From positions 1-8,072 of the forward strand of contig JAMOMX010000362.1 of assembly GCA_027066935.1 (NCBI GenBank): a DNA stretch of 8,072 nt, given 5' to 3'. Of the stretch, positions 1 to 7,010 are shown piece by piece. Below the pieces are notes generated by a model. It searched no databases. It saw nothing but the letters and a program-made list of their open reading frames with translations, and was not told the origin of the DNA. A program made the position numbers and the translations under genes. The DNA comes from Sulfurimonas sp. (GTDB lineage Bacteria > Campylobacterota > Campylobacteria > Campylobacterales > Sulfurimonadaceae). Positions within the stretch are counted from its first letter, which is position 1; each line of letters opens with the position of its first letter.

Positions 1-91
1 CAAACATTTCATGTAGGCATATATCTTTCGGGTAAAATTTATCTGTATTATTCCATTTCGATATTATTGATATATCATCATCTGTTAGAAG
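1..91. repeat. 91-bp direct repeat, copy 2 (start of A domain 2, truncated)
   Basis: The second copy of the sequence at 3271-3361. Identity holds for all 91 bases up to the window edge and breaks at base 92. It encodes residues about 1650-1679 of the synthetase, the start of the second adenylation domain. Confidence 0.97.
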
Positions 92-3000
92 CTTTGTTTT
101 TTTATAATTTCCGTATGGATTCTCAGATATTTCCTTAAGAATTAAATTGTAATATTTACCAATACTTTCGACTTGTTCATCACCCAATTCATTATTGTTA
201 TAGTTTAAAACAACTAGTAACTCCGCATTACTTTCTGATCCCTTTTCATGTTGTATCTCATCAATGGTGGCTGCCGAACCATGTATACCCCATGAGTTTA
301 CACGAAAGGTTACCGCTAGGGGATAATGAAATGGGTCTGTTATTTCGCCGCCCAAAAACTGGATTCCTTCCAACTCTTCCAGAGAATCATAAACATGAAA
401 ATTAATGTAATTAAAAACAACTTCAAATATTGGGTTACCCCCCAACTCCGTTTGTAGATGGGCGGAAGGATACCTTCGGAAAGGAAGCATTTCACGTTCA
501 TTGACAAAGATATTTTTAATAAGATCAACCCAAGATTCTTTATCAAGGTTTACATAAAATGGCATCGTATTCAAACAGTTGCCTAAAATTTTCTCCCCTC
601 CTGGTTCTTCAATCCTTCCATTACATACAAGACCAGTTACGATATCTGTATCTCCAGTTATCATTCCGATAACTTTGGAATGAGCGGCCAGTAGAATGCT
701 TTTTAAAGAAACACCAATATTTTTTGACACTTTCTTCAGAGAGGAAAAAACTTCAGGAGGAACCGGAACTTCGTAATCCATATTTCTAATTACATCATTT
801 TTATTCAATTGATTGGGCCATCTGGAAATTTTAGGTATGTTCCTATTTGAAAAGATTCTTTTCCAGTATTGTTCATTTTCTTTTGAAACCATAGCCTTCT
901 TTTCAGCGCTAACCAAATCAGCATAAGTTACACTAGAGGGTGCTTCCATAGATGGAATAGAAGTACCATTAAGAAGAGCCATATAGCGTTGAAACAACTC
1001 CACTACCATGTTTGATGCACTCCATCCATCCATTATTGAATCGTGAAAGCTGGCACCAAATTGATATGTATTTTTACTTCGTTTATGAATAGTAAACCGT
1101 AATAAAGGAGGGTTATTCCATATAAAAGATATTCGTTCTTCTTTTCCCACCCACTCTTCAATATACTTATTTTTCTCTACATTTTTTAAATAAGTAATAT
1201 CTTCAAATAAAATTGGTGTTTCCACATTTTTGTATACAAGTTGCATCGGTTCACTAAACTTGTCAAAATTAAATGATGTTCGTAACATTTCGTGTCGTTT
1301 CGTCAATTGGTTAACCGCTACCCGAAATAGGTCAGCATTATAAATTCCTTTAATATGAAAACTATAGACAACCTGATAAAAATATGCATCTGGACTGTGT
1401 TCACTATGAAAAATCATCCCTTTTTGAAGTGTCGACATAGGGAAAGCATCATCAAGTAAATTTTGAGGAATTTTGTCTAGATCCTCTCTCTCAAGCATTT
1501 CAAATGCTGAGACAAACTTTTTACTAACTTCATTTTTCAATTTATTTCCAGAAAACAATAATTGTTCAACCGTAGGAAACTGGAAAAATTCCTGAATGCT
1601 TAGTTCAATCTTATATTCTCTAGCAGATGATATGATTTGTATAATTCGAATAGAATCACCACCAAGCTCAAAGAAGTTATCATTTACACCTATCTGTTCT
1701 ATCCCGAGGACCTTTTCCCAGATATTTACAAGAGCTATCTCATCTTCACTTTCAGGAGCAACATATTCTTGCTCAAGTTCAGAACGCTGAAGATTCGGAG
1801 TTGGAAGTAAGTCTCTATTAACCTTACCATTCGAACTTAGCGGAATAGCTGATAAGAATACAAATGCTGAAGGAACCATATAGTCTGGTAAATGTTTCTT
1901 CAAATACACATGTAATTCATTTATTTTTAGAGATGCCTCACCTTTGACCACTAGGTATGCTACGATTCGTTTATCTTCTGGTATATCCTCACGCACAACT
2001 ACAACTGCATCGTGAACTTGGTTATGTCCTAATAGCATAGACTCGATTTCACCTAGTTCAATACGAAGTCCGCGAACCTTCACCTGGTAATCAATTCGAC
2101 CAAGATATTCGATTGAACCATCAGGTAGATATCGAGCAAGATCCCCACTTTTATACAGACGATCTCCAGTGGCTCCAAAAGGATCTACTATAAACTTTTC
2201 TTCTGTTAATTCATCACGATTCAAATAGCCCCGAGCAAGCTGCACACCCCCTATATAAAGCTCTCCAGGAACACCTAAGGGCACAGGTTGTTGATTCTCA
2301 TCCAGTATGTAAATACGTGTATTTGCTATGGCATGTCCAATGGGAACAATACGACTTTCGCTATTACGAACACATTGCCACGACGTTACGTCGATGGAAG
2401 CTTCCGTTGGCCCATACAGGTTGTGAAGTTCAACAGCATCATAAGTTTCAAAGAAACGTTCCTGGAGACTATAAGACAAGGCTTCACCACTACACATAAC
2501 ATACTTGAGAACATCATTACAAAATGAGGCTTTCTCATTCTCCAAAAATATCTTCAACATCGACGGGACAAAATGAAGGGTACTAATCTTGTTCTCATTT
2601 ATCAAATTTACTAAATAATCAATATTCTTATGCTCTCCTGGTTTGGCAATGACAAGAGTAGCCCCTACTGACAATGGCCAAAAAAATTCCCATACTGAGA
2701 CATCAAAATTAAATGAAGTTTTTTGAAGAACACGATCCTCAAATGTCAACTTATATTCATCTTGCATCCATAGTATACGGTTTACCACAGACCCATGGGT
2801 TATCATTACCCCCTTAGGTTTTCCGGTTGAACCCGAAGTATAAATGATATATGCAAGATTATCACTATTTGCTTTCCTTCCGGGATTTATGTTGTTTTGC
2901 ATGGCAACATCGAACCATTGAGTATCTAGACACAGCACCTCTTTACCAAAAAAGTTATGTTTCTCCATTATTTTCTTCTGACTTAAAATCAATGAACAAC

Positions 3001-5038
3001 CCGTATCTTCTAGCATAAATGATAATCTATTTCCTGGATACTCTGGATCAAGGGGGAGATAGGCTCCTCCCGCCTTCAAAATACCATACAAGGCAACAGC
3101 CATCTCTAGAGAACGTTCCATACATACTCCAACCACAGACTCAGGACCAACACCGTGCTCCATCAAATAATGTGCGAGTTGATTTGCACGCTCATTAAAT
3201 TTACGATAACTCAACATATCATCACGGTAAATTAATGCAGAATCATGAGGAGTCCTCTCTACCTGCTTTTCAAACATTTCATGTAGGCATATATCTTTCG
3301 GGTAAAATTTATCTGTATTATTCCATTTCGATATTATTGATATATCATCATCTGTTAGAAGGGAGATTGAGGATATTTTTTTTTGAGGCTCATTAGTAAC
3401 TTCATTTAAAAATTTTAAAAATTGGGCACTCATTCTATTTATTGAATCAATATCATATATTTCTGTATTAAACAATAACGAATATCCATCACTATCTTCT
3501 CCCACACGAAACACGAGATCTGAATTTATTACAGGGGTATTGTTATTTAACTTCTTGACGGTTTCTATACCTATACTTGGATAAAATCCGTTTTTTAATA
3601 AATTGTTTGATCGAAGCTCATGATATCGATGAGTCAGGTCATTGGGGAAAGTTAACCACCTCGTCATTTTATTATTTTCTTTCCTAACGTCTGAACAAAT
3701 ATTCTCAAAGGAAGTGTCACTTTCCATATCAAAGTGAAATGGCAGTATTTTTGAAAAGAATGTTTGCATACCTTCAGTACGAGTTCGAATAAAATCTGAT
3801 GAATATCCTATATCAAAAGACTGCATTTTACATAAACTAGATAGATAAGAACAAAATGCAGCTATAGCAAATTCACTTTCATCTAAATCATTATGCATGG
3901 CATCTGTTTTAAGATTTGAAGGACGCTTGATATCAATGGAAATGTAATCTTTCCTTGTTGTATTCTTTTCGACTTTTACATACGGTATTTTTAGATATTC
4001 TAAGTTTTCCAGTCGCTTCAACCATTTTTGTTCATATTTGCATATCTTTTCATTTAATTCTTTAATATTTTTTAATATTTTTTCATTTAATCTTGGGAGC
4101 TTCTCTCCTATCTTCATCCTATAACGAGAAACAAACTCTTCTTCATTAAGAATTTTCCCATCAAGAGACATACTTTTTGTAATCTCCACATCATTTGTTG
4201 CTGTGGCCACAGAAAAGCTTTGTCCTTTTATATATAATATAGTTCCTATTGGTTGCTTACTTTTTTCTGAACTTATAACGATTGAAAGTGGTATAATATA
4301 GTCATCACGAAATAAAATTTTTGGCATGCCAATTTTATTTGGATAAGCTCCAAAGTGTAACGCTCTAATAAACGAATCAATATTCTCTGCAGAATCACTC
4401 CAATTAATTGAAAAAATCCCTTCTGGCTTCTTACATCTTGTAAATAACGTTCGTTCTTTTTTATTCTGCTGCGTTCTTGTATATGACTCGTCAGTAAATT
4501 CATTGATAAGTTCTTGAAATGAGAGAACTGCATTTTCATAGCACTTCCCATTCAATGTTAAAGAAGTTTCATCAACAGAAATATTCACATATTTTTGTTT
4601 TAATATATCTCCCGCATCAATTTCATCACTCATGACATGCCAGGTTACACCATGTATATTTTCTCTATTCATAATGGCCCAGGATGTAGAATTTATTCCT
4701 GCATAGGTTGGCAAAAGGGCGTCATGATAATTGATTGCCAGCTTTTTTGGAATCGAAAGAACTTCAGTTTTAAGAAAGGTATTATTAACAATACTGAAGA
4801 GATAATCAAATGGTTCTTGCTTTAAAACATGTTCAATATCTTTATGTAAATATTTTTTAATTTTTCTTTGGGATGCCCAATTTAACAATTCATTATCAAA
4901 GGAAATAATACCTAAGATATGATGCCCCTTATTGAGTATAATTTCTGCGCACTGCATAGGAAGAGTTCCTTCTCCTATTATATAACACGTAAATTTTCTA
5001 TCGCTCTTATTCTCTAAGTTTAAATTACCATTTATCAT
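1..5038 (-). CDS. NRPS with N-terminal formyltransferase: FT - half C - A(Ser) - PCP - C - A (C-terminal part outside the window)
   Basis: This is the loading and first elongation part of a nonribosomal peptide synthetase, predicted to make an N-formyl-seryl starter and condense it with the next residue. Residues about 1-190 are a formyltransferase domain with N103-Y-H105-D and D141-A-G-D; the 38-residue Asn-to-Asp spacing equals that of Met-tRNA formyltransferase (N106/H108/D144). Residues about 197-305 resemble its C-terminal subdomain (W213). Residues about 339-555 match only the C-terminal half of a condensation domain. The A domain (about 585-1095) has TSGSTGKPKG (734-743), LYGPTE and K1072. 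The PCP has LGGDS with Ser1129. A full C domain (about 1198-1645) has HDSIMDGWS at 1332. A second A domain begins at about 1650. The ATG at 5038 follows an in-frame TGA; its Shine-Dalgarno is weak (TTAGG). The reading frame is open throughout and is cut by the window edge. It probably forms an operon with the deformylase gene 45 bp upstream. The best-known analogue is the F-A-T start of linear gramicidin synthetase LgrA; the product here is unknown. Confidence 0.95.
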   Translation of the reverse strand, partial: MINGNLNLENKSDRKFTCYIIGEGTLPMQCAEIILNKGHHILGIISFDNELLNWASQRKIKKYLHKDIEHVLKQEPFDYLFSIVNNTFLKTEVLSIPKKLAINYHDALLPTYAGINSTSWAIMNRENIHGVTWHVMSDEIDAGDILKQKYVNISVDETSLTLNGKCYENAVLSFQELINEFTDESYTRTQQNKKERTLFTRCKKPEGIFSINWSDSAENIDSFIRALHFGAYPNKIGMPKILFRDDYIIPLSIVISSEKSKQPIGTILYIKGQSFSVATATNDVEITKSMSLDGKILNEEEFVSRYRMKIGEKLPRLNEKILKNIKELNEKICKYEQKWLKRLENLEYLKIPYVKVEKNTTRKDYISIDIKRPSNLKTDAMHNDLDESEFAIAAFCSYLSSLCKMQSFDIGYSSDFIRTRTEGMQTFFSKILPFHFDMESDTSFENICSDVRKENNKMTRWLTFPNDLTHRYHELRSNNLLKNGFYPSIGIETVKKLNNNTPVINSDLVFRVGEDSDGYSLLFNTEIYDIDSINRMSAQFLKFLNEVTNEPQKKISSISLLTDDDISIISKWNNTDKFYPKDICLHEMFEKQVERTPHDSALIYRDDMLSYRKFNERANQLAHYLMEHGVGPESVVGVCMERSLEMAVALYGILKAGGAYLPLDPEYPGNRLSFMLEDTGCSLILSQKKIMEKHNFFGKEVLCLDTQWFDVAMQNNINPGRKANSDNLAYIIYTSGSTGKPKGVMITHGSVVNRILWMQDEYKLTFEDRVLQKTSFNFDVSVWEFFWPLSVGATLVIAKPGEHKNIDYLVNLINENKISTLHFVPSMLKIFLENEKASFCNDVLKYVMCSGEALSYSLQERFFETYDAVELHNLYGPTEASIDVTSWQCVRNSESRIVPIGHAIANTRIYILDENQQPVPLGVPGELYIGGVQLARGYLNRDELTEEKFIVDPFGATGDRLYKSGDLARYLPDGSIEYLGRIDYQVKVRGLRIELGEIESMLLGHNQVHDAVVVVREDIPEDKRIVAYLVVKGEASLKINELHVYLKKHLPDYMVPSAFVFLSAIPLSSNGKVNRDLLPTPNLQRSELEQEYVAPESEDEIALVNIWEKVLGIEQIGVNDNFFELGGDSIRIIQIISSAREYKIELSIQEFFQFPTVEQLLFSGNKLKNEVSKKFVSAFEMLEREDLDKIPQNLLDDAFPMSTLQKGMIFHSEHSPDAYFYQVVYSFHIKGIYNADLFRVAVNQLTKRHEMLRTSFNFDKFSEPMQLVYKNVETPILFEDITYLKNVEKNKYIEEWVGKEERISFIWNNPPLLRFTIHKRSKNTYQFGASFHDSIMDGWSASNMVVELFQRYMALLNGTSIPSMEAPSSVTYADLVSAEKKAMVSKENEQYWKRIFSNRNIPKISRWPNQLNKNDVIRNMDYEVPVPPEVFSSLKKVSKNIGVSLKSILLAAHSKVIGMITGDTDIVTGLVCNGRIEEPGGEKILGNCLNTMPFYVNLDKESWVDLIKNIFVNEREMLPFRRYPSAHLQTELGGNPIFEVVFNYINFHVYDSLEELEGIQFLGGEITDPFHYPLAVTFRVNSWGIHGSAATIDEIQHEKGSESNAELLVVLNYNNNELGDEQVESIGKYYNLILKEISENPYGNYKKTKLLTDDDISIISKWNNTDKFYPKDICLHEMF
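104..1447 (-). other. Condensation domain of module 2, with HDxxxDG motif
   Basis: It begins with F-P-M-S-T-L-Q-K-G-M-I-F-H, a usual C1 motif. The active-site motif reads F-H1332-D1333-S-I-M-D-G-W-S, so the second histidine of HHxxxDG is Asp. The C5-like region I-L-G-N-C-L-N-T-M-P-F is present, as are the late motifs around Y-P-S-A-H-L-Q. No epimerisation domain precedes it, so an L-donor type is expected. Fold and length look complete. Confidence 0.85.
1495..1725 (-). other. Peptidyl carrier protein domain 1
   Basis: The motif N-F-F-E-L-G-G-D-S-I is present, with the phosphopantetheine-accepting Ser1129 encoded at 1652-1654. The domain follows A1 directly and precedes the condensation domain. 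It should carry the seryl, then formyl-seryl, thioester. Confidence 0.92.
1756..3286 (-). other. Adenylation domain 1, predicted serine-specific
   Basis: The ten substrate-pocket positions, aligned by eye to GrsA numbering, read D779, V780, W783, H822, M848, S850, L874, I882, D883 and K1072, that is DVWHMSLIDK. The known serine code is DVWHLSLIDK; only the Leu/Met position differs. Core motifs A3 (TSGSTGKPKG), A4 (FNFDVSVWEF), A5 (LYGPTE), A7/A8 (SGDLARY, GRIDYQVKVRG) and A10 (NGKVNRD) are intact. Domain limits are approximate. Confidence 0.88.
3271..3361. repeat. 91-bp direct repeat, copy 1 (start of A domain 1)
   Basis: Identical base for base to 1-91, at an in-frame distance of 3270 bp (1090 codons). 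It encodes the last residues of the condensation linker and the start of the adenylation domain (from L-T-D-D-D to H-E-M-F). It ends at 3361, where the two copies diverge abruptly into different condensation sequences. On its left, copy 1 continues through A domain 1, while copy 2 is cut by the window edge, so the true repeat may be longer. Confidence 0.97.
3374..4024 (-). other. Half condensation domain between F and A
   Basis: Residues about 339-555. It begins with a W-L-K-R-L-E-N-L-E-Y-L-K-I-P stretch, like the yWxxxLxxLxxLxLP linker that precedes the second lobe of a condensation domain. It continues with features of the second lobe (A-A-F-C-S-Y-L-S-S-L, R-T-R-T-E-G-M-Q, D-T-S-F-E-N-I). 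The first lobe with HHxxxDG is absent, so no condensation activity is expected. It most likely is a structural remnant or docking platform in front of the A domain. Confidence 0.7.
4459..5038 (-). other. Formyltransferase (F) catalytic domain of the NRPS
   Basis: Residues about 1-190 of the synthetase. Visible motifs are the N-x-H-D-A-L-L-P stretch (103-110), Y-A-G (112-114), H-G-V-T-W-H (129-134) and E-I-D-A-G-D-I-L (139-146). These match the catalytic block of the formyl-tetrahydrofolate-dependent Met-tRNA/GAR formyltransferase fold. In LgrA such a domain formylates the amino acid while it sits on the carrier protein. All three catalytic residues are present, so the domain should be active. 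The following subdomain, to about residue 305, resembles the Met-tRNA formyltransferase C-terminal domain (P-E-G-I-F-S-I-N-W). Confidence 0.88.
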
Positions 5039-5083
5039 ATTTTTGCCTAATCATATTCTCATTTTTTCTTCTAAAGTACAACA

Positions 5084-5536
5084 TCAGCCAGCTAATAAAT
5101 AATCAATAAACAGTACTCCATTCAGGTGATCTATTTCATGATGAATTACTGAAGCCATAATTTCTTCTGCTTCTAATTTCAGTTGGTTACCAAAAAGATC
5201 ATTATATTTTATTTTTAATCTTTCAGGCCTTCTAACATCTCCATAAATACCCGGTAAGGACAAACAGCGATCAGGAAATTTAATTCCCCCAGAAGAGTGA
5301 ATCACTTCCGGATTAATCAGATAAAATGGTTTATTCTTTTCTTTAGAAATATCGACAACAATTATTCTCTCGTTACAGCCAACCTGAGGAGCAGCCAATC
5401 CTATAGCATTCATTTTGTACATAGTTTCCAACATATCATTAATAAGGGTTTTAACATTCGAATCAAATACTGTTATTTCCTTTGATATTATTCTCAGATT
5501 ATCATCTGGAAATGTAATAATCGGTAGCTCTGCCAT
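5084..5536 (-). CDS. Divergent peptide deformylase, probably cluster-associated
   Basis: A metal-dependent hydrolase that removes the N-formyl group from peptides. Motif 1 is A44-I-G-L-A-A-P-Q51 (usual GxGxAAPQ). Motif 2 is D89-R-C91-L-S-L-P (usual EGCLSxP). Motif 3 is H133-E-I-D-H137. The three metal ligands (Cys91, His133, His137), Glu134 and Gln51 are all present, so activity is likely. At 150 aa it is shorter than the usual 165-170 aa and ends just after the HExxH helix (F-I-D-Y-L-L-A-G). It lacks the C-terminal tail, which is known to be dispensable in the E. coli enzyme. The start has a strong Shine-Dalgarno (AGGGGGAAC, 5541-5549). It is the first gene of an apparent operon with the formylating NRPS. 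This could be a housekeeping def, but the location and the changed motifs suggest a specialised copy, either a product-processing or a resistance enzyme. Confidence 0.93.
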   Translation of the reverse strand: MAELPIITFPDDNLRIISKEITVFDSNVKTLINDMLETMYKMNAIGLAAPQVGCNERIIVVDISKEKNKPFYLINPEVIHSSGGIKFPDRCLSLPGIYGDVRRPERLKIKYNDLFGNQLKLEAEEIMASVIHHEIDHLNGVLFIDYLLAG

Positions 5537-5540
5537 ATTT

Positions 5541-5550
5541 GTTCCCCCTA
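5541..5550 (-). promoter_or_regulatory. Strong ribosome binding site of the deformylase gene
   Basis: The minus strand reads TAGGGGGAAC four bases before the ATG. It is much stronger than the TTAGG in front of the NRPS gene, so the deformylase may be translated more efficiently than the synthetase. Confidence 0.7.
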
Positions 5551-5593
5551 CTACAATAAAAAATTTTAAAGTTTTCGGCTCAATTTCATTTAT

Positions 5594-5660
5594 ATATAAA
5601 GTGTAAACATTTTTAAACTTTATATTATACCGTACGATTAGTATTACATATATTTAATAA
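5594..5660 (-). promoter_or_regulatory. Candidate promoter with inverted repeat upstream of the deformylase-NRPS operon
   Basis: A perfect TATAAT (minus strand) lies at 5624-5629, about 90 bases before the deformylase ATG. No convincing -35 box is seen 16-18 bases upstream. Immediately downstream is a 9-bp inverted repeat, ATATAAAGT (5594-5602) and ACTTTATAT (5617-5625), with a 14-base spacer. This could be an operator or a leader hairpin. The whole stretch is very AT-rich, so both assignments are tentative. Confidence 0.35.
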
Positions 5661-5670
5661 ATTTCTACTT

Positions 5671-5933
5671 AGTCAGTCCTGAAAAAGCCCATATTCAAAC
5701 CTTCAATCCAAAAGAACTACTCTCCATATTTTCCAATAAAATATTTCAATACAGTTGTATATTCTCTCTAAGTTGCCTTATATCTTCCAAAGCAAAAGTA
5801 AAATCTCTTGAAAAAAGTGCATAAAAGTAGATGTTCATCCACTTTTTGAGATTAAATGCAGTTGCTGCTAATAGAAGATTTATCTCATCACCAATAAAAC
5901 CTTTGAGATAGTTTCTCTGCATCCTATGATCAG
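5671..5933 (-). mobile_element. 3' remnant of an IS5-family element
   Basis: This segment contains the end of an IS5-type transposase gene plus about 75 bases of 3' flank. A CAGTCCTGAAAAAGCCC stretch (5674-5690) could be the element's outer end, but no partner end exists to confirm it. The remnant stops exactly where the ISKra4 inverted repeat begins. Confidence 0.6.
5746..5931 (-). pseudogene. IS5-family transposase, C-terminal 61 residues only
   Basis: The open frame starts with D-H-R-M-Q-R-N-Y-L-K-G and continues G-D-E-I-N-L-L-L-A-A-T-A-F-N-L-K-K-W, ending in a TGA at 5746-5748. The DHRMxRNYLKG...GDxIN...AAxxFN pattern is the usual C-terminus of IS5-family DDE transposases, just downstream of the catalytic Glu. 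Everything N-terminal is missing. The frame runs to the left end of the ISKra4 element, and the DNA beyond that element's right end does not encode the missing part. The gene is therefore broken and inactive. Confidence 0.8.
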
Positions 5934-5958
5934 GGGTGCGACCTTAAAAACACTAAAT
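5934..5958 (+). repeat. ISKra4 terminal inverted repeat, left
   Basis: It begins GGGTGCGACCTTAAAAACAC and pairs with the reverse complement of 7314-7338, with mismatches only at positions 7 and 24 of 25. Confidence 0.93.
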
Positions 5959-5982
5959 CAATTCATATTCCCAAAGAAAGGA

Positions 5983-6906
5983 TCAAGCAACCATCTCCTT
6001 ATTTTGCATAAACTTACTCCAAGCTTGACTCCATCTACCCTCAGTTAAACAGATAGCCCTCACAGGTAAAAATCTTTTTGCTCCATATTCACTCCAATTT
6101 GCACCTGAGATACAAACTCTCTGTTTGACAATAATTTTACAAGCACTCTCTATAACTCCTGAACCTATTGGTAGATTTTTATCTATCGAATCTTTGTAGT
6201 TCATTCGATTCAAATTATTAGTAAAATAGGTAATCGTAGATTCTACACCATTTTTGATTGAAGGAGAGAGTTTTTTAGTTTTGAGTTCTTTTATCTCTTC
6301 CAATAAAAATTTTGCACCATCTTTAATATTTTTTAAAGTCTTACAAGCTCCTTGGAACCAAGCTTCTCTTTTTGGTTTACTTCTAGGATGAACTCCTCTT
6401 GAAGCATATGAAAGATACTCTGTTGCGTGATAGTAGTCTAGTGTATTTAAATCTGTATAGTTATCAAGAAGTTTCCAATTCTCTTTTGCTCCATCTGCTA
6501 CTCCTATGATTTCTGCTTTTGGAAACTTCTTTTTGATAATCTCTGCTTCATTATCAAATCTCTTTTTAAAGCTTTCTTTCCCATACTCTGGGGCATTAGC
6601 AATGTATATGGTATGTATTCTCTCGCCATCTTTATCATATAAAGAGAAGGTTCCACACATTGCTTCTCTCCAATTACTCTCACCCATAGGCATACAAGTA
6701 CCATCTAAACTCATGCCAATTGTCTTCACTTCTCTAGCTATTTTTGGTATCTCATACTCCCAATTCTCTTCTTGTTTAAGTAGTATATTGCTCACTATTT
6801 GTGATGTATTTTGTATAAATGAACAAGATATCTTTCTATTATGATTCTCTGATAAATCCTCTTGAACTACTTTTGCAGAGCTGTAAACATACTTATATGA
6901 GAGCAT
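5983..6906 (-). CDS. ISKra4-family transposase, catalytic part
   Basis: A DDE transposase core. From the internal Met, the likely catalytic residues are D68 (S-L-D-G-T), D138 (V-A-D-G-A) or D157 (L-D-Y-Y-H-A-T-E-Y-L), and E253 (G-S-G-V-I-E-S-A-C-K). Other family hallmarks are E-R-I-H-T-I-Y, A-P-E-Y-G-K and L-P-I-G-S-G-V. The Met at 6906 is only the first internal ATG. The frame is open upstream to about 7035 and encodes 43 more family-like residues (Y-Q-T-P-Y-G-E ... C-P-L-E-K-N ... T-P-K-F-A-K). The real protein is therefore probably made by -1 frameshifting or slippage from the start at 7256. Alternatively, a one-base deletion in the A run has inactivated it. Nothing else in the frame looks damaged. 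Confidence 0.93.
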   Translation of the reverse strand: MLSYKYVYSSAKVVQEDLSENHNRKISCSFIQNTSQIVSNILLKQEENWEYEIPKIAREVKTIGMSLDGTCMPMGESNWREAMCGTFSLYDKDGERIHTIYIANAPEYGKESFKKRFDNEAEIIKKKFPKAEIIGVADGAKENWKLLDNYTDLNTLDYYHATEYLSYASRGVHPRSKPKREAWFQGACKTLKNIKDGAKFLLEEIKELKTKKLSPSIKNGVESTITYFTNNLNRMNYKDSIDKNLPIGSGVIESACKIIVKQRVCISGANWSEYGAKRFLPVRAICLTEGRWSQAWSKFMQNKEMVA

Positions 6907-7010
6907 TTTTGCAAATTTAGGGGTTGCTGTTTTGATAATATGTGCATTTTTTTCAAGTGGACAATACTGCCTCCCTGCTCCTAATGGTGCAAAAACTTTC
7001 CTTTTAAGCT

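Larger units (their letters stand above)
5537..5745. other. AT-rich intergenic region between operon start and IS5 remnant
   Basis: It contains the deformylase ribosome site, the TATAAT-like hexamer and inverted repeat, and then the presumed outer end of the IS5 remnant. No gene is seen in it. If the IS5 end is near 5671, the mobile DNA begins only about 40 bases upstream of the candidate promoter and could influence operon expression. Confidence 0.5.

Noticed and set aside
340..546. Short minus-strand open frame
   Set aside because: It lies inside the NRPS gene in another frame and its protein has no recognisable features; the NRPS frame explains this DNA.
2288..2527. Plus-strand open frames opposite A domain 1
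   Set aside because: They are antisense to conserved A4-A6 motif coding; they are shadows of that gene.
6506..6844. 112-residue hydrophobic plus-strand frame
   Set aside because: Antisense to the transposase catalytic core, whose motifs are clear; the hydrophobicity comes from complementing Lys/Glu-rich codons.
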